From Candidatus Competibacteraceae bacterium (GTDB lineage: Bacteria; Pseudomonadota; Gammaproteobacteria; Competibacterales; Competibacteraceae): DNA of 38,243 nt. The stretch spans positions 1 through 38,243 of the forward strand of contig RXIX01000019.1 of the NCBI GenBank assembly GCA_003989075.1, written 5' to 3'. Every line of letters starts with the position of its first letter. The first letter of the stretch is position 1. The position numbers and the translations under genes were made by a program. This document shows, piece by piece, positions 7,496 through 17,852 of the stretch. Below the pieces are notes generated by a model. That model saw only the letters and a program-made list of their open reading frames with translations. It was not told the origin of the DNA and searched no databases.

Positions 7496-8008
7496 ATGAA
7501 ACTGTTACTGGTTCGCCATGCGATCGCCGAGGATACGGAGACGTTCAACGCCGCAGGCGGCGGCAGCGATGCCTTGCGCCCGCTGACCGAAGCCGGCCGC
7601 AAGAAGATGCGTAAGGGCGCCAACCGCCTGCGCACGCAGTTGTCGGGCATTGATCTGCTGGCGAGCAGTCCGCTGCTGCGGGCTCGGGAAACCGCTGACA
7701 TCATCGCCCGCGCTTTTGGCGAGGTACCGGTGGTCGAGCGGACCGAACTGGACTACCACGCGCCGGTTGAGGTGGCCCTGGGCTGGCTGGAGCAGTTGCC
7801 GGGATCGGGTACTGTGCTGGTGGTCGGACATCAGCCGCACCTGGGGCTGCTGGCCGGTCTGCTGCTGACAGGCGCTGCCCGGCCCCTGATCGCCTTTCGC
7901 AAGGGCGGCGCGGCACTGCTCGAATTTCCGGACCGGATCAGTGCTGGCGAGGGCGTGCTGCATTGGGTGTTGACCGCCAGTCAGTTGCGCAGCCTCAAGC
8001 AGGATTAG
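7496..8008 (+). CDS. sixA: SixA-type phosphohistidine phosphatase
   Basis: 170 aa histidine-phosphatase (phosphoglycerate-mutase-like) fold. Catalytic RHA (R7-H8) is near the N-terminus (KLLLVRHAIAED), phosphate-binding Arg lies in SSPLLRARETADI (~58-70), and the second catalytic His is in VVGHQPH (109-115). The length matches SixA (~160 aa), which removes phosphate from His of HPt/NPr-type proteins. The next gene is ppx (14-bp gap), a common sixA-ppx pairing. ATG at 7496 has no visible Shine-Dalgarno, because the upstream sequence is the end of the HEARO-like element; no better in-frame start exists. Confidence 0.85.
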   Translation: MKLLLVRHAIAEDTETFNAAGGGSDALRPLTEAGRKKMRKGANRLRTQLSGIDLLASSPLLRARETADIIARAFGEVPVVERTELDYHAPVEVALGWLEQLPGSGTVLVVGHQPHLGLLAGLLLTGAARPLIAFRKGGAALLEFPDRISAGEGVLHWVLTASQLRSLKQD

Positions 8009-8022
8009 CAAAGGAACCTTGC

Positions 8023-9525
8023 ATGTCCGAGGATGGGTCTGTCGATGTTGTTGCGGCCATTGATCTAGGTTCGAACAGCTTTCACATGATCGTGGCCCGG
8101 CTGGTGAACGGCCAGATCCAGGTGCTCGATCGCCTGCGCGAAATGGTGCAGCTGGCGGCTGGTCTGGACGGCCGTAATCGTCTTGATGAGGTGGGGCAAC
8201 AGCGTGCGCTGGATTGCCTGGCGCGTTTCGGGCAGCGCCTGCGCCATATTCCAGCTGGGCAGGTGCGCATTGTCGGCACCAATACCCTGCGTCTGGCGCG
8301 CAACAGCGCCGAGTTTCTGGCCCAGGCGGAAGGGCTGCTTGGGCATCGGGTCGAGGTGATCAGCGGCCAGGAAGAGGCGCGGCTGGTCTATCTTGGGGTG
8401 ATGCACAGCGTCGCCGATGTGCCGGGTCAACGGCTGGTGGTGGATATCGGCGGCGGCAGCACCGAACTGATCGTGGGCCGCCAGTTCGAGGCGGTGCAGT
8501 TGACCAGCCTGAAAATGGGCTGCGTCAGCATGAGCCGGGCCTGCTTCGATGATGGGCGCATCACCGAGAGCCGTCTGCGCCGCGCCGAACTGGCGGTGCG
8601 CCTGAAGCTGGAGCCGGTCATGGTGGAGTTCCAGGATCTGGGCTGGGATGTGGTGACCGGCGCTTCGGGCACCATCAAGGCGGTGCAGGATGTGGTGATC
8701 CGCGAGGGCTGGAGTCGTGAGGGTATTACCCTGGAGGCGCTGCGGCGTGTGCGCGGCGCGCTGCTGGAGGCGGGCAGCACAGCCGTACTGGCCGAGCGCT
8801 GGCAACTGGAACCGGCCCGTGCCCGCGTGTTTCCCGGTGGTTTCGTGGTGCTTCATGGGCTGTGCGAGGTGCTGAACATCACGCACATGGACGTATCCGA
8901 CGGTGCGCTGCGCGAGGGGCTGATTTACGACCTGCTCGGGCGCATTCGCCACGAGGATGTGCGCGACCGCACCATTGTCGCCATCACGGGCCGCTACGAT
9001 CTGGACGAGGCGCAGGCCGAGCGGGTCAGTGCTACGGCGCTGGCGCTGCTGACGCAGGTGTGCCAAAGCTGGCAACTGGACACCGGGGGTTATGGCCGGT
9101 TGCTGGAATGGGCCGCCCGGCTGCATGAGATCGGCCTGTTGCTGTCCCATCATAACTACCATAAGCATGGCGCCTATATTCTGGAAAACGCCGATCTGCC
9201 CGGTTTCTCGAACGGTGATCAGGTACTGCTGGCGGCGCTGGTGCGGCGGCATCGTCGCTCCTATCCTGCCGATGCCTTCGCGCATCTGCCCCGCGAGCAG
9301 GTGTTACCGATCAAGCGGCTGTGCGTGTTGCTGCGGCTGGCGGTGGTGTTGCACCGCGGGCGCAGCCGGCAACCCTTGCCGTCGCTGACCTTGAGTGTGG
9401 ATGAGCAGCGGGTCAGCCTGTATTTTCCAGCGGGCTGGCTGGCTGAGCACCCGCTGACCCATGCCGATCTGCTGACCGAATCGCGCTATCTGAAAAAGGC
9501 TGCGTTTCGTCTGGAGTTCAACTAG
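8023..9525 (+). CDS. ppx: Exopolyphosphatase / Ppx-GppA phosphatase
   Basis: 500 aa from ATG at 8023, with AAGGAA 7 nt upstream (an earlier in-frame start inside sixA is rejected). ASKHA-fold N-terminal domains show the phosphate-1 loop DLGSNSFHM (14-22) and the phosphate-2 motif VVDIGGGSTELIVG (~139-152). The C-terminal half (~315-500) is the HD-like helical domain found in full-length Ppx and GppA. The length fits E. coli Ppx (513) and GppA (494). It hydrolyses terminal phosphates of polyphosphate and/or pppGpp; the sequence does not decide which. It follows sixA in the same direction and overlaps the 3' end of the convergent hydroxylase gene by 8 bp. Confidence 0.92.
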   Translation: MSEDGSVDVVAAIDLGSNSFHMIVARLVNGQIQVLDRLREMVQLAAGLDGRNRLDEVGQQRALDCLARFGQRLRHIPAGQVRIVGTNTLRLARNSAEFLAQAEGLLGHRVEVISGQEEARLVYLGVMHSVADVPGQRLVVDIGGGSTELIVGRQFEAVQLTSLKMGCVSMSRACFDDGRITESRLRRAELAVRLKLEPVMVEFQDLGWDVVTGASGTIKAVQDVVIREGWSREGITLEALRRVRGALLEAGSTAVLAERWQLEPARARVFPGGFVVLHGLCEVLNITHMDVSDGALREGLIYDLLGRIRHEDVRDRTIVAITGRYDLDEAQAERVSATALALLTQVCQSWQLDTGGYGRLLEWAARLHEIGLLLSHHNYHKHGAYILENADLPGFSNGDQVLLAALVRRHRRSYPADAFAHLPREQVLPIKRLCVLLRLAVVLHRGRSRQPLPSLTLSVDEQRVSLYFPAGWLAEHPLTHADLLTESRYLKKAAFRLEFN

Positions 9526-10345
9526 GCTCTTCGGTGCGGCGCAGGTCCGGATCGAGGAAGGGTTGCAGCAGCAGCCGATCCAGCCGGCCCGCGCGTGCGT
9601 CGCGGAAATACTCCAGGCCGATGCGCATTCCCTCATGCCCATCGCGTGGCTGAGCGCGATAGCTGCCAAACAGCCGGTCCCAGCAGGACAGGCTGAACCC
9701 GAAATTGCTGTCGGTTTCCTCGCGATGCACCGAGTGATGTACGCGATGCATATCCGGTGTGACCACGATCCAGCGCAGGCCGCGATCCAGGCGTTCCGGC
9801 AGGCGCACATTGCCATGATTGAACATGGCGCTGGCGTTCAGGATCAGCTCGAATAGCAGCACCGCAAGCGGCGGCGCGCCCAGCAGCAGCACCGCCGCCA
9901 GCTTGATCAGCAGCGACAGCATGATTTCCAGCGGATGAAAGCGCAGCGCGGTGCTCACGTCAAAGTCGGTATCGCTATGGTGCATCCGGTGCAGTCGCCA
10001 CAGCAGCGGCAGCCTGTGGAACGCTACATGCTGGACATAGACGATCAGGTCGAGCAATAGCAGCGCGATCAGTATTGCCAGCGGCGTCGGCACCGCCAGC
10101 AGCTGCAGCAGGCCCCAGCCGCGCGCCTGCACCAGTTCGGCCATGCCCACCGCCAGTATCGGGAACAGCAGCCGCACGATCAGGTTGTCCACCACAATGA
10201 TGCCGAGATTGGCCGGCCAGCGCTGGGCGCGCGGCAGGCTGAGCACGCGGCGCGGCTGACGCCATTCCCACAGCATCATCACCAGCAGGACGCTGCAAAA
10301 GCAGCCCAGGCGAATCATCGATTCGTGTTGCAGCCAGTCGCTCAT
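9518..10345 (-). CDS. Fatty acid hydroxylase / sterol desaturase superfamily membrane protein
   Basis: 275 aa integral membrane di-iron enzyme. Membrane segments are at ~15-27, ~45-70, ~88-105 and ~145-170. The His clusters that bind iron are visible: QHVAFH (105-110), HRMHHSD (119-125), FNHGN (~175-179) and HRVHH (200-204). The family hydroxylates or desaturates lipids (fatty acids, hopanoids, sterols, carotenoids); the substrate here cannot be told. The gene overlaps the ppx 3' end by 8 bp in convergent orientation and is divergent from hemB. No gene-specific regulatory site was recognised. Confidence 0.85.
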   Translation of the reverse strand: MSDWLQHESMIRLGCFCSVLLVMMLWEWRQPRRVLSLPRAQRWPANLGIIVVDNLIVRLLFPILAVGMAELVQARGWGLLQLLAVPTPLAILIALLLLDLIVYVQHVAFHRLPLLWRLHRMHHSDTDFDVSTALRFHPLEIMLSLLIKLAAVLLLGAPPLAVLLFELILNASAMFNHGNVRLPERLDRGLRWIVVTPDMHRVHHSVHREETDSNFGFSLSCWDRLFGSYRAQPRDGHEGMRIGLEYFRDARAGRLDRLLLQPFLDPDLRRTEEPS

Positions 10346-10383
10346 TGTCTGTATCTCCGCTTTTAGTGCACAAGGCCAAAGGT

Positions 10384-10406
10384 GAAAGGCCCATGCTTTT
10401 TTGACC
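10384..10406 (+). repeat. Dispersed intergenic repeat, copy 1
   Basis: The 23-mer GAAAGGCCCATGCTTTTTTG-ACC recurs at 23466-23488 with 21 of 23 bases identical. Both copies lie in intergenic DNA, inside AAAGG/CCTTT-rich imperfect inverted repeats. Here the copy sits in the hemB upstream region. Confidence 0.6.
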
Positions 10407-10438
10407 GTTCGCCTGCCTTTAGCCTTTAATCGGTACGC

Positions 10439-10444
10439 TATAAT
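10439..10444 (+). promoter_or_regulatory. Candidate -10 box for hemB
   Basis: A perfect TATAAT lies 38 bp before the hemB GTG start (10483). The -35 region (CTTTAG near 10417) is poor. Its position in the short divergent gap makes it the best hemB promoter candidate. Confidence 0.45.
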
Positions 10445-10455
10445 GCCGTGCCTGA

Positions 10456-12193
<1,738 letters not shown>

Positions 12194-12197
<4 letters not shown>

Positions 12198-13024
12198 CCA
12201 CGATCCCTCAAGCGGACCAGTATGCGGTGATGGGCAATCCCATCGCCCATAGCCAGTCGCCACGGATTCACGCCCTGTTTGCCGCGCAGACCGGGCAGAA
12301 CCTCGAATACCGGGCCATCCGGGTGGAGCCGGGCGGTTTTGCCGCTGCGGCGCGGGCCTTTCGTGCGGCCGGCGGCAGGGGTCTGAACGTGACGGTGCCG
12401 TTCAAGCCCGATGCCTGGGTGTTTGCCGATGTGCTCAGCGCGCGCGCCGAGCGTGCCGGGGCGGTGAATACGCTGTCGTTCGGTCCGGATGGCGTGCGCG
12501 GCGACAATACCGATGGTCCGGGGCTGGTGCGCGATCTGAGGGATAACCACGGCTGCGCACTGGCGGGACGGCGTATTCTGCTGCTTGGCGCGGGTGGCGC
12601 GGCGCGGGGCGTGCTGCAACCGCTGCTGCTGGAGCGGCCGGCGCAGGTGCTGATCGCCAACCGCAGTGCCAGCAAGGCGCTCGATCTGGCGCTGCGCTTT
12701 ACCGATCTGGGGCAGGTTTCGGGCTGTGGCTTTGCTGATCTGGCCGGGCGTGTCTTTGATCTGATCATTCATGCGACTGCCGCCGGTCTGGAGGATGCCG
12801 TGCCACCGCTGCCGCCGGGTGTACTGGCGGCGGATGGCTGGTGCTATGACCTGATGTACGGCCATGAACCGACTGCGTTCGTGCGCTGGGGGCGCGAGCA
12901 GGGCGCGGCGCAGTCCCTGGACGGGCTGGGCATGCTGGTGGAACAGGCCGCCGAATCGTTCCATCTCTGGCGCGGGGTATGGCCGAAAACCGCGCCGGTG
13001 ATCGCGGCGTTGCGGGGTGGGTGA
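12194..13024 (+). CDS. aroE: Shikimate dehydrogenase (NADP-dependent)
   Basis: 276 aa, close to E. coli AroE (272). It reduces 3-dehydroshikimate to shikimate in aromatic amino acid synthesis. The substrate-binding N-terminal domain has GNPIAHSQSPRIH (14-26), catalytic K71 in NVTVPFK and D107 in GDNTDG. The Rossmann NADP site is LGAGGAARGV (131-140) with NRSAS after it. The C-terminal GLGMLVEQAAESFHLW motif is typical. The start ATG overlaps the preceding stop by 4 bp. Last gene of the hemB operon; a REP-like repeat region follows. Confidence 0.96.
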
Positions 13025-13109
13025 GCGCTTCACCGCACCCCAAGCGCCGCGCCCGGTATCAAGCTCCTCAAGGCGTTTCGATCCTTGGGGCATTTGTGCC
13101 GTGCTGCTG

Positions 13110-13205
13110 CCCTTCGACAGGCTCCCTTCGACAGGCTCCCTTCGACAGGCTCCCTTCGACAGGCTCCCTTCGACAGGCTCCCTTCGACAGGCTCAGGGCG
13201 AACGG
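13110..13205. repeat. Six 14-bp tandem repeats ending in a REP-type sequence
   Basis: CCCTTCGACAGGCT is repeated six times head to tail (13110-13193), exactly 14 bp apart, and the last copy continues into CAGGGCGAACGG. The unit is the first half of the widespread proteobacterial intergenic sequence CCTTCGACAGGCTCAGGGCG. ORFs crossing it are artefacts. The gap 13025-13340 holds no gene. Confidence 0.9.
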
Positions 13206-13302
13206 AAAATACCGCACCGCCGTTCGCCCTGAGATCCTTGCGCCATTTGTGCTGTGCTGATGCCCTTCGACTGTTCGACAGGCTCACAGCTCAGGGCGAA
13301 CG
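13192..13302. repeat. REP-type inverted repeat and degenerate third copy
   Basis: CTCAGGGCGAACGG (13192-13205) and CCGTTCGCCCTGAG (13220-13233) form a perfect 14-bp stem with a 14-nt loop. A further copy with an internal insertion, TTCGACAGGCTCACAGCTCA then GGGCGAACGG, ends near 13302. It lies between the convergent 3' ends of aroE and aapP and could act as a transcription terminator or mRNA-protecting hairpin. Confidence 0.75.
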
Positions 13303-13340
13303 GGCTCAACGCCTTGGACTGGGCACTCAGACCTGGCCGG

Positions 13341-14120
13341 TCAGTGATGCAGGATTTGGCTCAGGAACAGCCGGGTCCGCTCCGAGCGCGGGTTAGTGAA
13401 GAACTCCTGCGGCGCGTTCTGCTCGATGATCTCGCCGCCATCCATGAAGATCACCCGGTGGGCGACGGTTTTGGCGAAGCCCATTTCGTGGGTGACGCAG
13501 AGCATGGTCATGCCGTCTTCGGCCAGGGTGACCATGGTATCGAGCACCTCCTTGATCATCTCCGGGTCCAGCGCCGAGGTCGGCTCATCGAACAGCATGA
13601 TCTTGGGATTCATGCACAGGCTGCGGGCGATGGCGACCCGCTGCTGCTGACCGCCGGATAGCTGCCCCGGATATTTTTTCGCCTGCTCGGGAATCTTGAC
13701 CCGCTCCAGATAGCGCATGGCGATATCCTCGGCCTGTTTGCGCGGCAGTTTGCGCACCCAGATCGGCGCCAGCACACAGTTTTCCAGCACGGTCAGGTGC
13801 GGAAACAGGTTGAAATGCTGGAAGACCATGCCGACTTCACGGCGAATCTGTTCGATCTGCTTGACGTCGTTGCTCAGTTCATGGCCATCAACCACGATGC
13901 GCCCGCGCTGGTATTCCTCCAGGCGGTTGATGCAGCGGATGGTGGTTGACTTGCCGGATCCGGACGGGCCACAGATGACGATGCGCTCGCCCTTCTGCAC
14001 GGTCAGGTTGATATCCTTGAGCACATGGAACGTGCCGTACCACTTGTGGACGGCTTCCATCTCGATCATGACCTGCCCGGACAGTGGGGCAAGCGGGGAA
14101 ACGGGAGATGATTCAGGCAT
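13341..14120 (-). CDS. aapP: General L-amino-acid ABC transporter, ATP-binding protein
   Basis: 259 aa ABC ATPase of the polar amino acid (HisP/GlnQ/AapP) class. Walker A is GPSGSGKST (51-59), the Q-loop is in [12 protein letters not shown] (99-110), the signature is LSGGQQQR (154-161), Walker B is IMLFDEP (174-180), and the H-loop is VTHEMGFA. It energises import through the AapQM membrane dimer. It lies 12 bp after aapM as the last gene of aapJQMP. Confidence 0.95.
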   Translation of the reverse strand: MPESSPVSPLAPLSGQVMIEMEAVHKWYGTFHVLKDINLTVQKGERIVICGPSGSGKSTTIRCINRLEEYQRGRIVVDGHELSNDVKQIEQIRREVGMVFQHFNLFPHLTVLENCVLAPIWVRKLPRKQAEDIAMRYLERVKIPEQAKKYPGQLSGGQQQRVAIARSLCMNPKIMLFDEPTSALDPEMIKEVLDTMVTLAEDGMTMLCVTHEMGFAKTVAHRVIFMDGGEIIEQNAPQEFFTNPRSERTRLFLSQILHH

Positions 14121-14132
14121 GGTATTGGGTTC

Positions 14133-15242
14133 CTAGCGCTTGTGGCCGGTGTGCAGGCGTTTTTCCAGGCTTTGGCTGTAGTGAGACATGCTAAAGCAGA
14201 ACAGCCAGTAGACCGCGGCGGCGAACACATAGCCTTCGGTGGAAAAGCCCAGCCAGGCGGGGTTGGTGGTGGCGCTGTGGACGATGTTCATCAGATCGAA
14301 CAGGCCGATGATCAGCACCAGCGAAGTGTCCTTGAACAGGGCGATGAAGGTGTTGACGATGCCGGGGATGACCAGCTTGAGCGCCTGCGGCAGCACGATC
14401 AGGGCCATGGTCTTCCAGTAGCCCAGACCCAGTGCAGCGGCGGCCTCGACCTGGCCCTTGGGAATCGCCTGCAGGCCGCCGCGCACCACTTCAGCCATGT
14501 AGGCGGCCTGAAACAGGGTGACACCGATCAGCGCCCGCAGCAGCTTGTCGAAATTCATCCCTGTTGGCAGAAACAGCGGTAGCATGACCGAGGACATGAA
14601 CAGCACGGTGATCAGCGGCACGCCGCGCCAGAACTCGATGAAGGTCACGCACAGAGTCTGGATGGCCGGCATTTTCGAGCGCCGCCCCAGTGCCAGCAGC
14701 ACGCCCAGCGGCAGCGCGGCCGTCATGCCTACCCCGGCGATCACCAGAGTCAGCAGCAGGCCACCCCACTGGCGGGTGTCCACCGGCGTCAGACCGAACA
14801 GTCCGCCATGCAGCAGCATGAAGGCCAGCAGCGGATACAGCAGCAGCAGGCCCAGGCCCAGGCGCACCTTGAGCGGATTGGACACGGAGCTGATGAACAG
14901 CGGTGCGGCGCCAATGATCAGCAGCAGCACCACAGCGTCAACCCGCCAGCGCTGTGCTTCCGGGTAGAAGCCGTACATGAACTGCCCAAAATGCACCTTG
15001 ATGAATATCCAGCAGGCGCCACTGTTCGCCGTACAGGCCTCGCGGCTGTCACCGCTCCACGTGGCATCGAACAGCGCCCAGCGCAGCATTGGGGGCAGGC
15101 TGATGGCCAGCAGGTACACCGCCAGAACGGTCAGGGCCACATTGAGGGGTGACGAGAACAGGTTGCGGCGCAGCCAGCCGAGCGCACCGATCGTGCTGGA
15201 CGGTGGCGGCAGATCGGGATGGGGAACGTGGGTTGCGCTCAT
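14133..15242 (-). CDS. aapM: General L-amino-acid ABC transporter, permease AapM
   Basis: 369 aa, with about eight hydrophobic segments. The longer-than-HisM length with an extra N-terminal membrane region is typical of AapM. The conserved permease (EAA) loop reads EVVRGGLQAIPKGQVEAAAALGLG, here followed by IVLPQALKLVIPGIVNTFIA. The substrate range of the family is broad (acidic, polar, aliphatic amino acids). The start ATG (15242) is only 3 bp from the aapQ stop, so translation is probably coupled; aapP follows after 12 bp. Confidence 0.94.
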   Translation of the reverse strand: MSATHVPHPDLPPPSSTIGALGWLRRNLFSSPLNVALTVLAVYLLAISLPPMLRWALFDATWSGDSREACTANSGACWIFIKVHFGQFMYGFYPEAQRWRVDAVVLLLIIGAAPLFISSVSNPLKVRLGLGLLLLYPLLAFMLLHGGLFGLTPVDTRQWGGLLLTLVIAGVGMTAALPLGVLLALGRRSKMPAIQTLCVTFIEFWRGVPLITVLFMSSVMLPLFLPTGMNFDKLLRALIGVTLFQAAYMAEVVRGGLQAIPKGQVEAAAALGLGYWKTMALIVLPQALKLVIPGIVNTFIALFKDTSLVLIIGLFDLMNIVHSATTNPAWLGFSTEGYVFAAAVYWLFCFSMSHYSQSLEKRLHTGHKR

Positions 15243-15245
15243 CGG

Positions 15246-16439
15246 TCAACGCTCCACCAAGGCCATGCGGCGGTTGTAAATATTCATCAGGAGCGAGATC
15301 AGCAGGCTGATGCTCAGGTAGACCGCCATGGTGATGGCGATGCACTCGATAGCCTGACCGGTCTGGTTCAGCGTGGTACCGGCGAAGGTCGCCACCAGGT
15401 CCGGATAGCCAATCGCGGCGGCCAGCGAGGAATTCTTGGTCAGGTTCAGGTACTGGTTGGTCAGCGGCGGGATGATCACCCGCAGCGCCTGCGGCAGGAT
15501 GATCAGGCGCAGGGTCAGTCCCGTATTCAGGCCGAGCGAGAACGAGGCTTCAGTCTGGCCATGGCTGACCGCCTGGATGCCGGCGCGCACGATTTCGGCG
15601 ATGAATGCGGCGGTGTACACGGTCAGCGCCAGCAGCAGCGAAGCCATTTCCGGAATCACTACCCAGCCGCCCTGGAAATTGAAACCGCGCAGTTCCGGAA
15701 GCTGCCAGTGCAGCGGCGCCCCGGCAAGGACGAAGGCCAGCAGTGGCAGACCCAGCAGCAGCGCCAGGGCCGTTGCCAACATCGGGAACGGCTGACCGGT
15801 GGCCATCTGTCGTCGCCGCGCCCAGCGTGCGATGGCGAAGATCAACCCGAGTGCAACTGCCAGTGCCGCCAGCACCCAGCCAAAACCGGTCTTGAATTCC
15901 GGCGCTGGCAGATACAGGCCCCGGATGTTCAGGAAGATGGCATCGCCCAGGCTCAGGCTTTGCCGTGGCGCTGGCATCGCCCGCAGTACCGCAAAGTACC
16001 AGAAGAAGATCTGTAGCAGCAGCGGGATGTTGCGGAAGATCTCGATGTAGAGCAGCGCCAGCTTGGCGATCAGCCAGTTTTTTGACAGCCGGGCCACGCC
16101 GATGACAAAGCCGAGCAGAGTGGCCAGGATGACGCCGAGCAGCGCGACCAGCAGCGTATTGAGCAGCGCAACCCAGAACACCTGTCCATAGCTGGAACTG
16201 GCCGAGTAGGGAATCAGGGTCTGGATGATGTCGAAGCCAGATGGCGATCCGAGGAAGTCAAAACCGGAGGCGATGCCCAGCCGGCGCAGGTTGGTTTGAG
16301 TATTGTCGAAGATGTACAGACCAAAACCGACCGTGAGTACCAGGGCGATAACCTGGAAGGCAATGGCCCGGGTTTTCGGGTCATTCCAAAACGGTGGTTT
16401 GGCGGGAAGCGTGATCTGTTGTTCTGCCCTGTCGGCCAT
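15246..16439 (-). CDS. aapQ: General L-amino-acid ABC transporter, permease AapQ
   Basis: 397 aa, matching AapQ (~400). It has an N-terminal TM (~27-45), several more membrane segments and the permease loop EIVRAGIQAVSHGQTEASFSLG followed by LPQALRVIIPPLTNQYLN. It pairs with AapM in the inner membrane. A 136-bp gap (16440-16575) separates it from aapJ upstream; no hairpin there was firmly identified. Part of aapJQMP. Confidence 0.94.
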   Translation of the reverse strand: MADRAEQQITLPAKPPFWNDPKTRAIAFQVIALVLTVGFGLYIFDNTQTNLRRLGIASGFDFLGSPSGFDIIQTLIPYSASSSYGQVFWVALLNTLLVALLGVILATLLGFVIGVARLSKNWLIAKLALLYIEIFRNIPLLLQIFFWYFAVLRAMPAPRQSLSLGDAIFLNIRGLYLPAPEFKTGFGWVLAALAVALGLIFAIARWARRRQMATGQPFPMLATALALLLGLPLLAFVLAGAPLHWQLPELRGFNFQGGWVVIPEMASLLLALTVYTAAFIAEIVRAGIQAVSHGQTEASFSLGLNTGLTLRLIILPQALRVIIPPLTNQYLNLTKNSSLAAAIGYPDLVATFAGTTLNQTGQAIECIAITMAVYLSISLLISLLMNIYNRRMALVER

Positions 16440-16575
16440 GGCGGGTTCCCGTAGCGGCGTTCGTAGCGGTTCAGCCGCTCGTTCTCCTGGCCGGTCGCGC
16501 GCCGGGCGGGCATGGCCCCGGTCGCGCCTGGATTGCCGGTCAGGAGGGTGCGGCAGTGGTGAACTTCAACGAACC

Positions 16576-17598
16576 TCAGCGCACCGGTGGTGCGTATTGC
16601 AGGCCGCCCTGGGTCCACAGGGCATTCTGGCCGCGCGCGATCTTCAGGTCGCTGCCCTTGCCGACGGTGCGTTCGAAGACCTCGCCGTAATTGCCAACCT
16701 GTTTGATGACCACTGCCATCCAATCATTGGCCAGGCCGAAGTCCTTGCCCTTGTCGCCCTCGACACCGAGCATGCGCTTGATATCGGGATTGGTGGATTT
16801 CTTCATCTCGTCGACGTTTTTGGAGGTGATACCCATTTCCTCGGCGTTGACCATGGCGAACAGGGTCCAGCGGACAATGTCGAACCACTCATCGTCGCCA
16901 TGGCGGACCACTGGGCCGAGCGGTTCCTTGGAGATCACTTCCGGCAGCACCACATAGTCATCCGGCTTGGCCAGCTTGATGCGCTGGGCATAGAGCTGTG
17001 ACTGGTCGGAGGTCAGCACGTCGCAGCGCCCGGCTTCCAGCGACTTGGCGCTCTCGTCGGACTTGTCGTAGCTGATCGGGGTGAACTTCATCTTGTTGGC
17101 GCGGAAGTAGTCGCTCAGGTTCAGTTCGGTGGTGGTTCCAGCCTGGACGCATACGGTGGCGCCATCGAGCTCCTTGGCGCCCTTGACACCGAGCTTCTTG
17201 TTAACCAGGAAGCCCTGGCCGTCATAGTAGGTGACGCCGGTGAAGTTCAGGCCCTGGGCGGAGTCGCGGCTGGAAGTCCAGGTGGTGTTGCGTGACAGCA
17301 CGTCGATCTCGCCGGATTGCAGGGCAGTGAGGCGTTCCTTGGCGGTCAGCGGGGTGAACTTGAGCTTGGTGGCATCGCCGAACACCGCAGCAGCGATGGC
17401 GCGGCACACGTCGGCGTCGATGCCGCTGTAGTTGCCCTTGGCATCGGCGTAGGAAAAGCCCGGCAAGCCGTCACTGACACCGCACTTGACATAACCCCGT
17501 TCCTTGACGGCGTTTAGCGTGTTGCCGGCTTGCGCGGTTCCGGCGGCCAGCAGCAGGGTCGCGGTGAGAGAGAAAGCAAGGGTATTGCGCCTGTTCAT
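16576..17598 (-). CDS. aapJ: General L-amino-acid ABC transporter, periplasmic binding protein
   Basis: 340 aa from ATG at 17598, which has GGGAG 7 nt upstream and begins a clean signal peptide (MNRRNTLAFSLTATLLLAAG, cleavage near TAQA-G). An in-frame start 48 bp earlier would spoil the signal. The solute-binding fold (SBP_bac_3) shows GVSDGLPGFSYADAKGNYSG and ID.DVCRAIAAA, then CVQAGTTTELNLSDYF. It captures L-amino acids in the periplasm for AapQMP. First gene of the operon; regulatory candidates lie at 17668-17749. Confidence 0.95.
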   Translation of the reverse strand: MNRRNTLAFSLTATLLLAAGTAQAGNTLNAVKERGYVKCGVSDGLPGFSYADAKGNYSGIDADVCRAIAAAVFGDATKLKFTPLTAKERLTALQSGEIDVLSRNTTWTSSRDSAQGLNFTGVTYYDGQGFLVNKKLGVKGAKELDGATVCVQAGTTTELNLSDYFRANKMKFTPISYDKSDESAKSLEAGRCDVLTSDQSQLYAQRIKLAKPDDYVVLPEVISKEPLGPVVRHGDDEWFDIVRWTLFAMVNAEEMGITSKNVDEMKKSTNPDIKRMLGVEGDKGKDFGLANDWMAVVIKQVGNYGEVFERTVGKGSDLKIARGQNALWTQGGLQYAPPVR

Positions 17599-17667
17599 GC
17601 AGAACTCCCAGCGTTGGTTGGATGGAGTCGAAGGGTCAGGGATCATTCAGGGTGCTGTTTACGATCT

Positions 17668-17727
17668 TGCACCAAAATAGGGTAGCCGAGCTGTGCTCAA
17701 TGCGATAGCAACAGGAATTTTGGTGCA
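17668..17727. promoter_or_regulatory. 11-bp inverted repeat upstream of aapJ (NtrC-half-site-like)
   Basis: TGCACCAAAAT (17668-17678) and its exact reverse complement ATTTTGGTGCA (17717-17727) are spaced 49 bp start to start. Each contains GCACCA/TGGTGC, the half-site of the NtrC consensus TGCACCA-N3-TGGTGCA, but neither has a good second half. Confidence 0.4.
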
Positions 17728-17733
17728 GTAATT

Positions 17734-17749
17734 AGCATGATCCATGCCA
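17734..17749 (-). promoter_or_regulatory. Candidate sigma-54 (-24/-12) promoter for aapJ
   Basis: Minus strand TGGCATGGATCATGCT matches TGGCAYR-N4-TTGCW at all but one defined base, with correct GG-N10-GC spacing. It would give a leader of about 125 nt. The NtrC-like half-sites lie downstream of it, which is unusual, so the two signals may be unrelated. Confidence 0.35.
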
Positions 17750-17852
17750 GGTGTTGGCTTGGAGAGCGCAGGGCAAGGGTGGCGGGAACGCGGTGGCTTG
17801 ATATAGAGTCGCGGCAACGGTTTTGCTGGCGCGGCGCGCAACGGGGGAATGC

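Noticed and set aside
13110..13193. Possible CRISPR array
   Set aside because: The 14-bp units are contiguous with no unique spacers and no cas genes; it is a simple tandem repeat.
13017..13396. ORFs encoding PFDRLPSTGSLRQA-type repeats
   Set aside because: They are translations of the 14-bp tandem repeat and REP sequence, with no RBS or homology.
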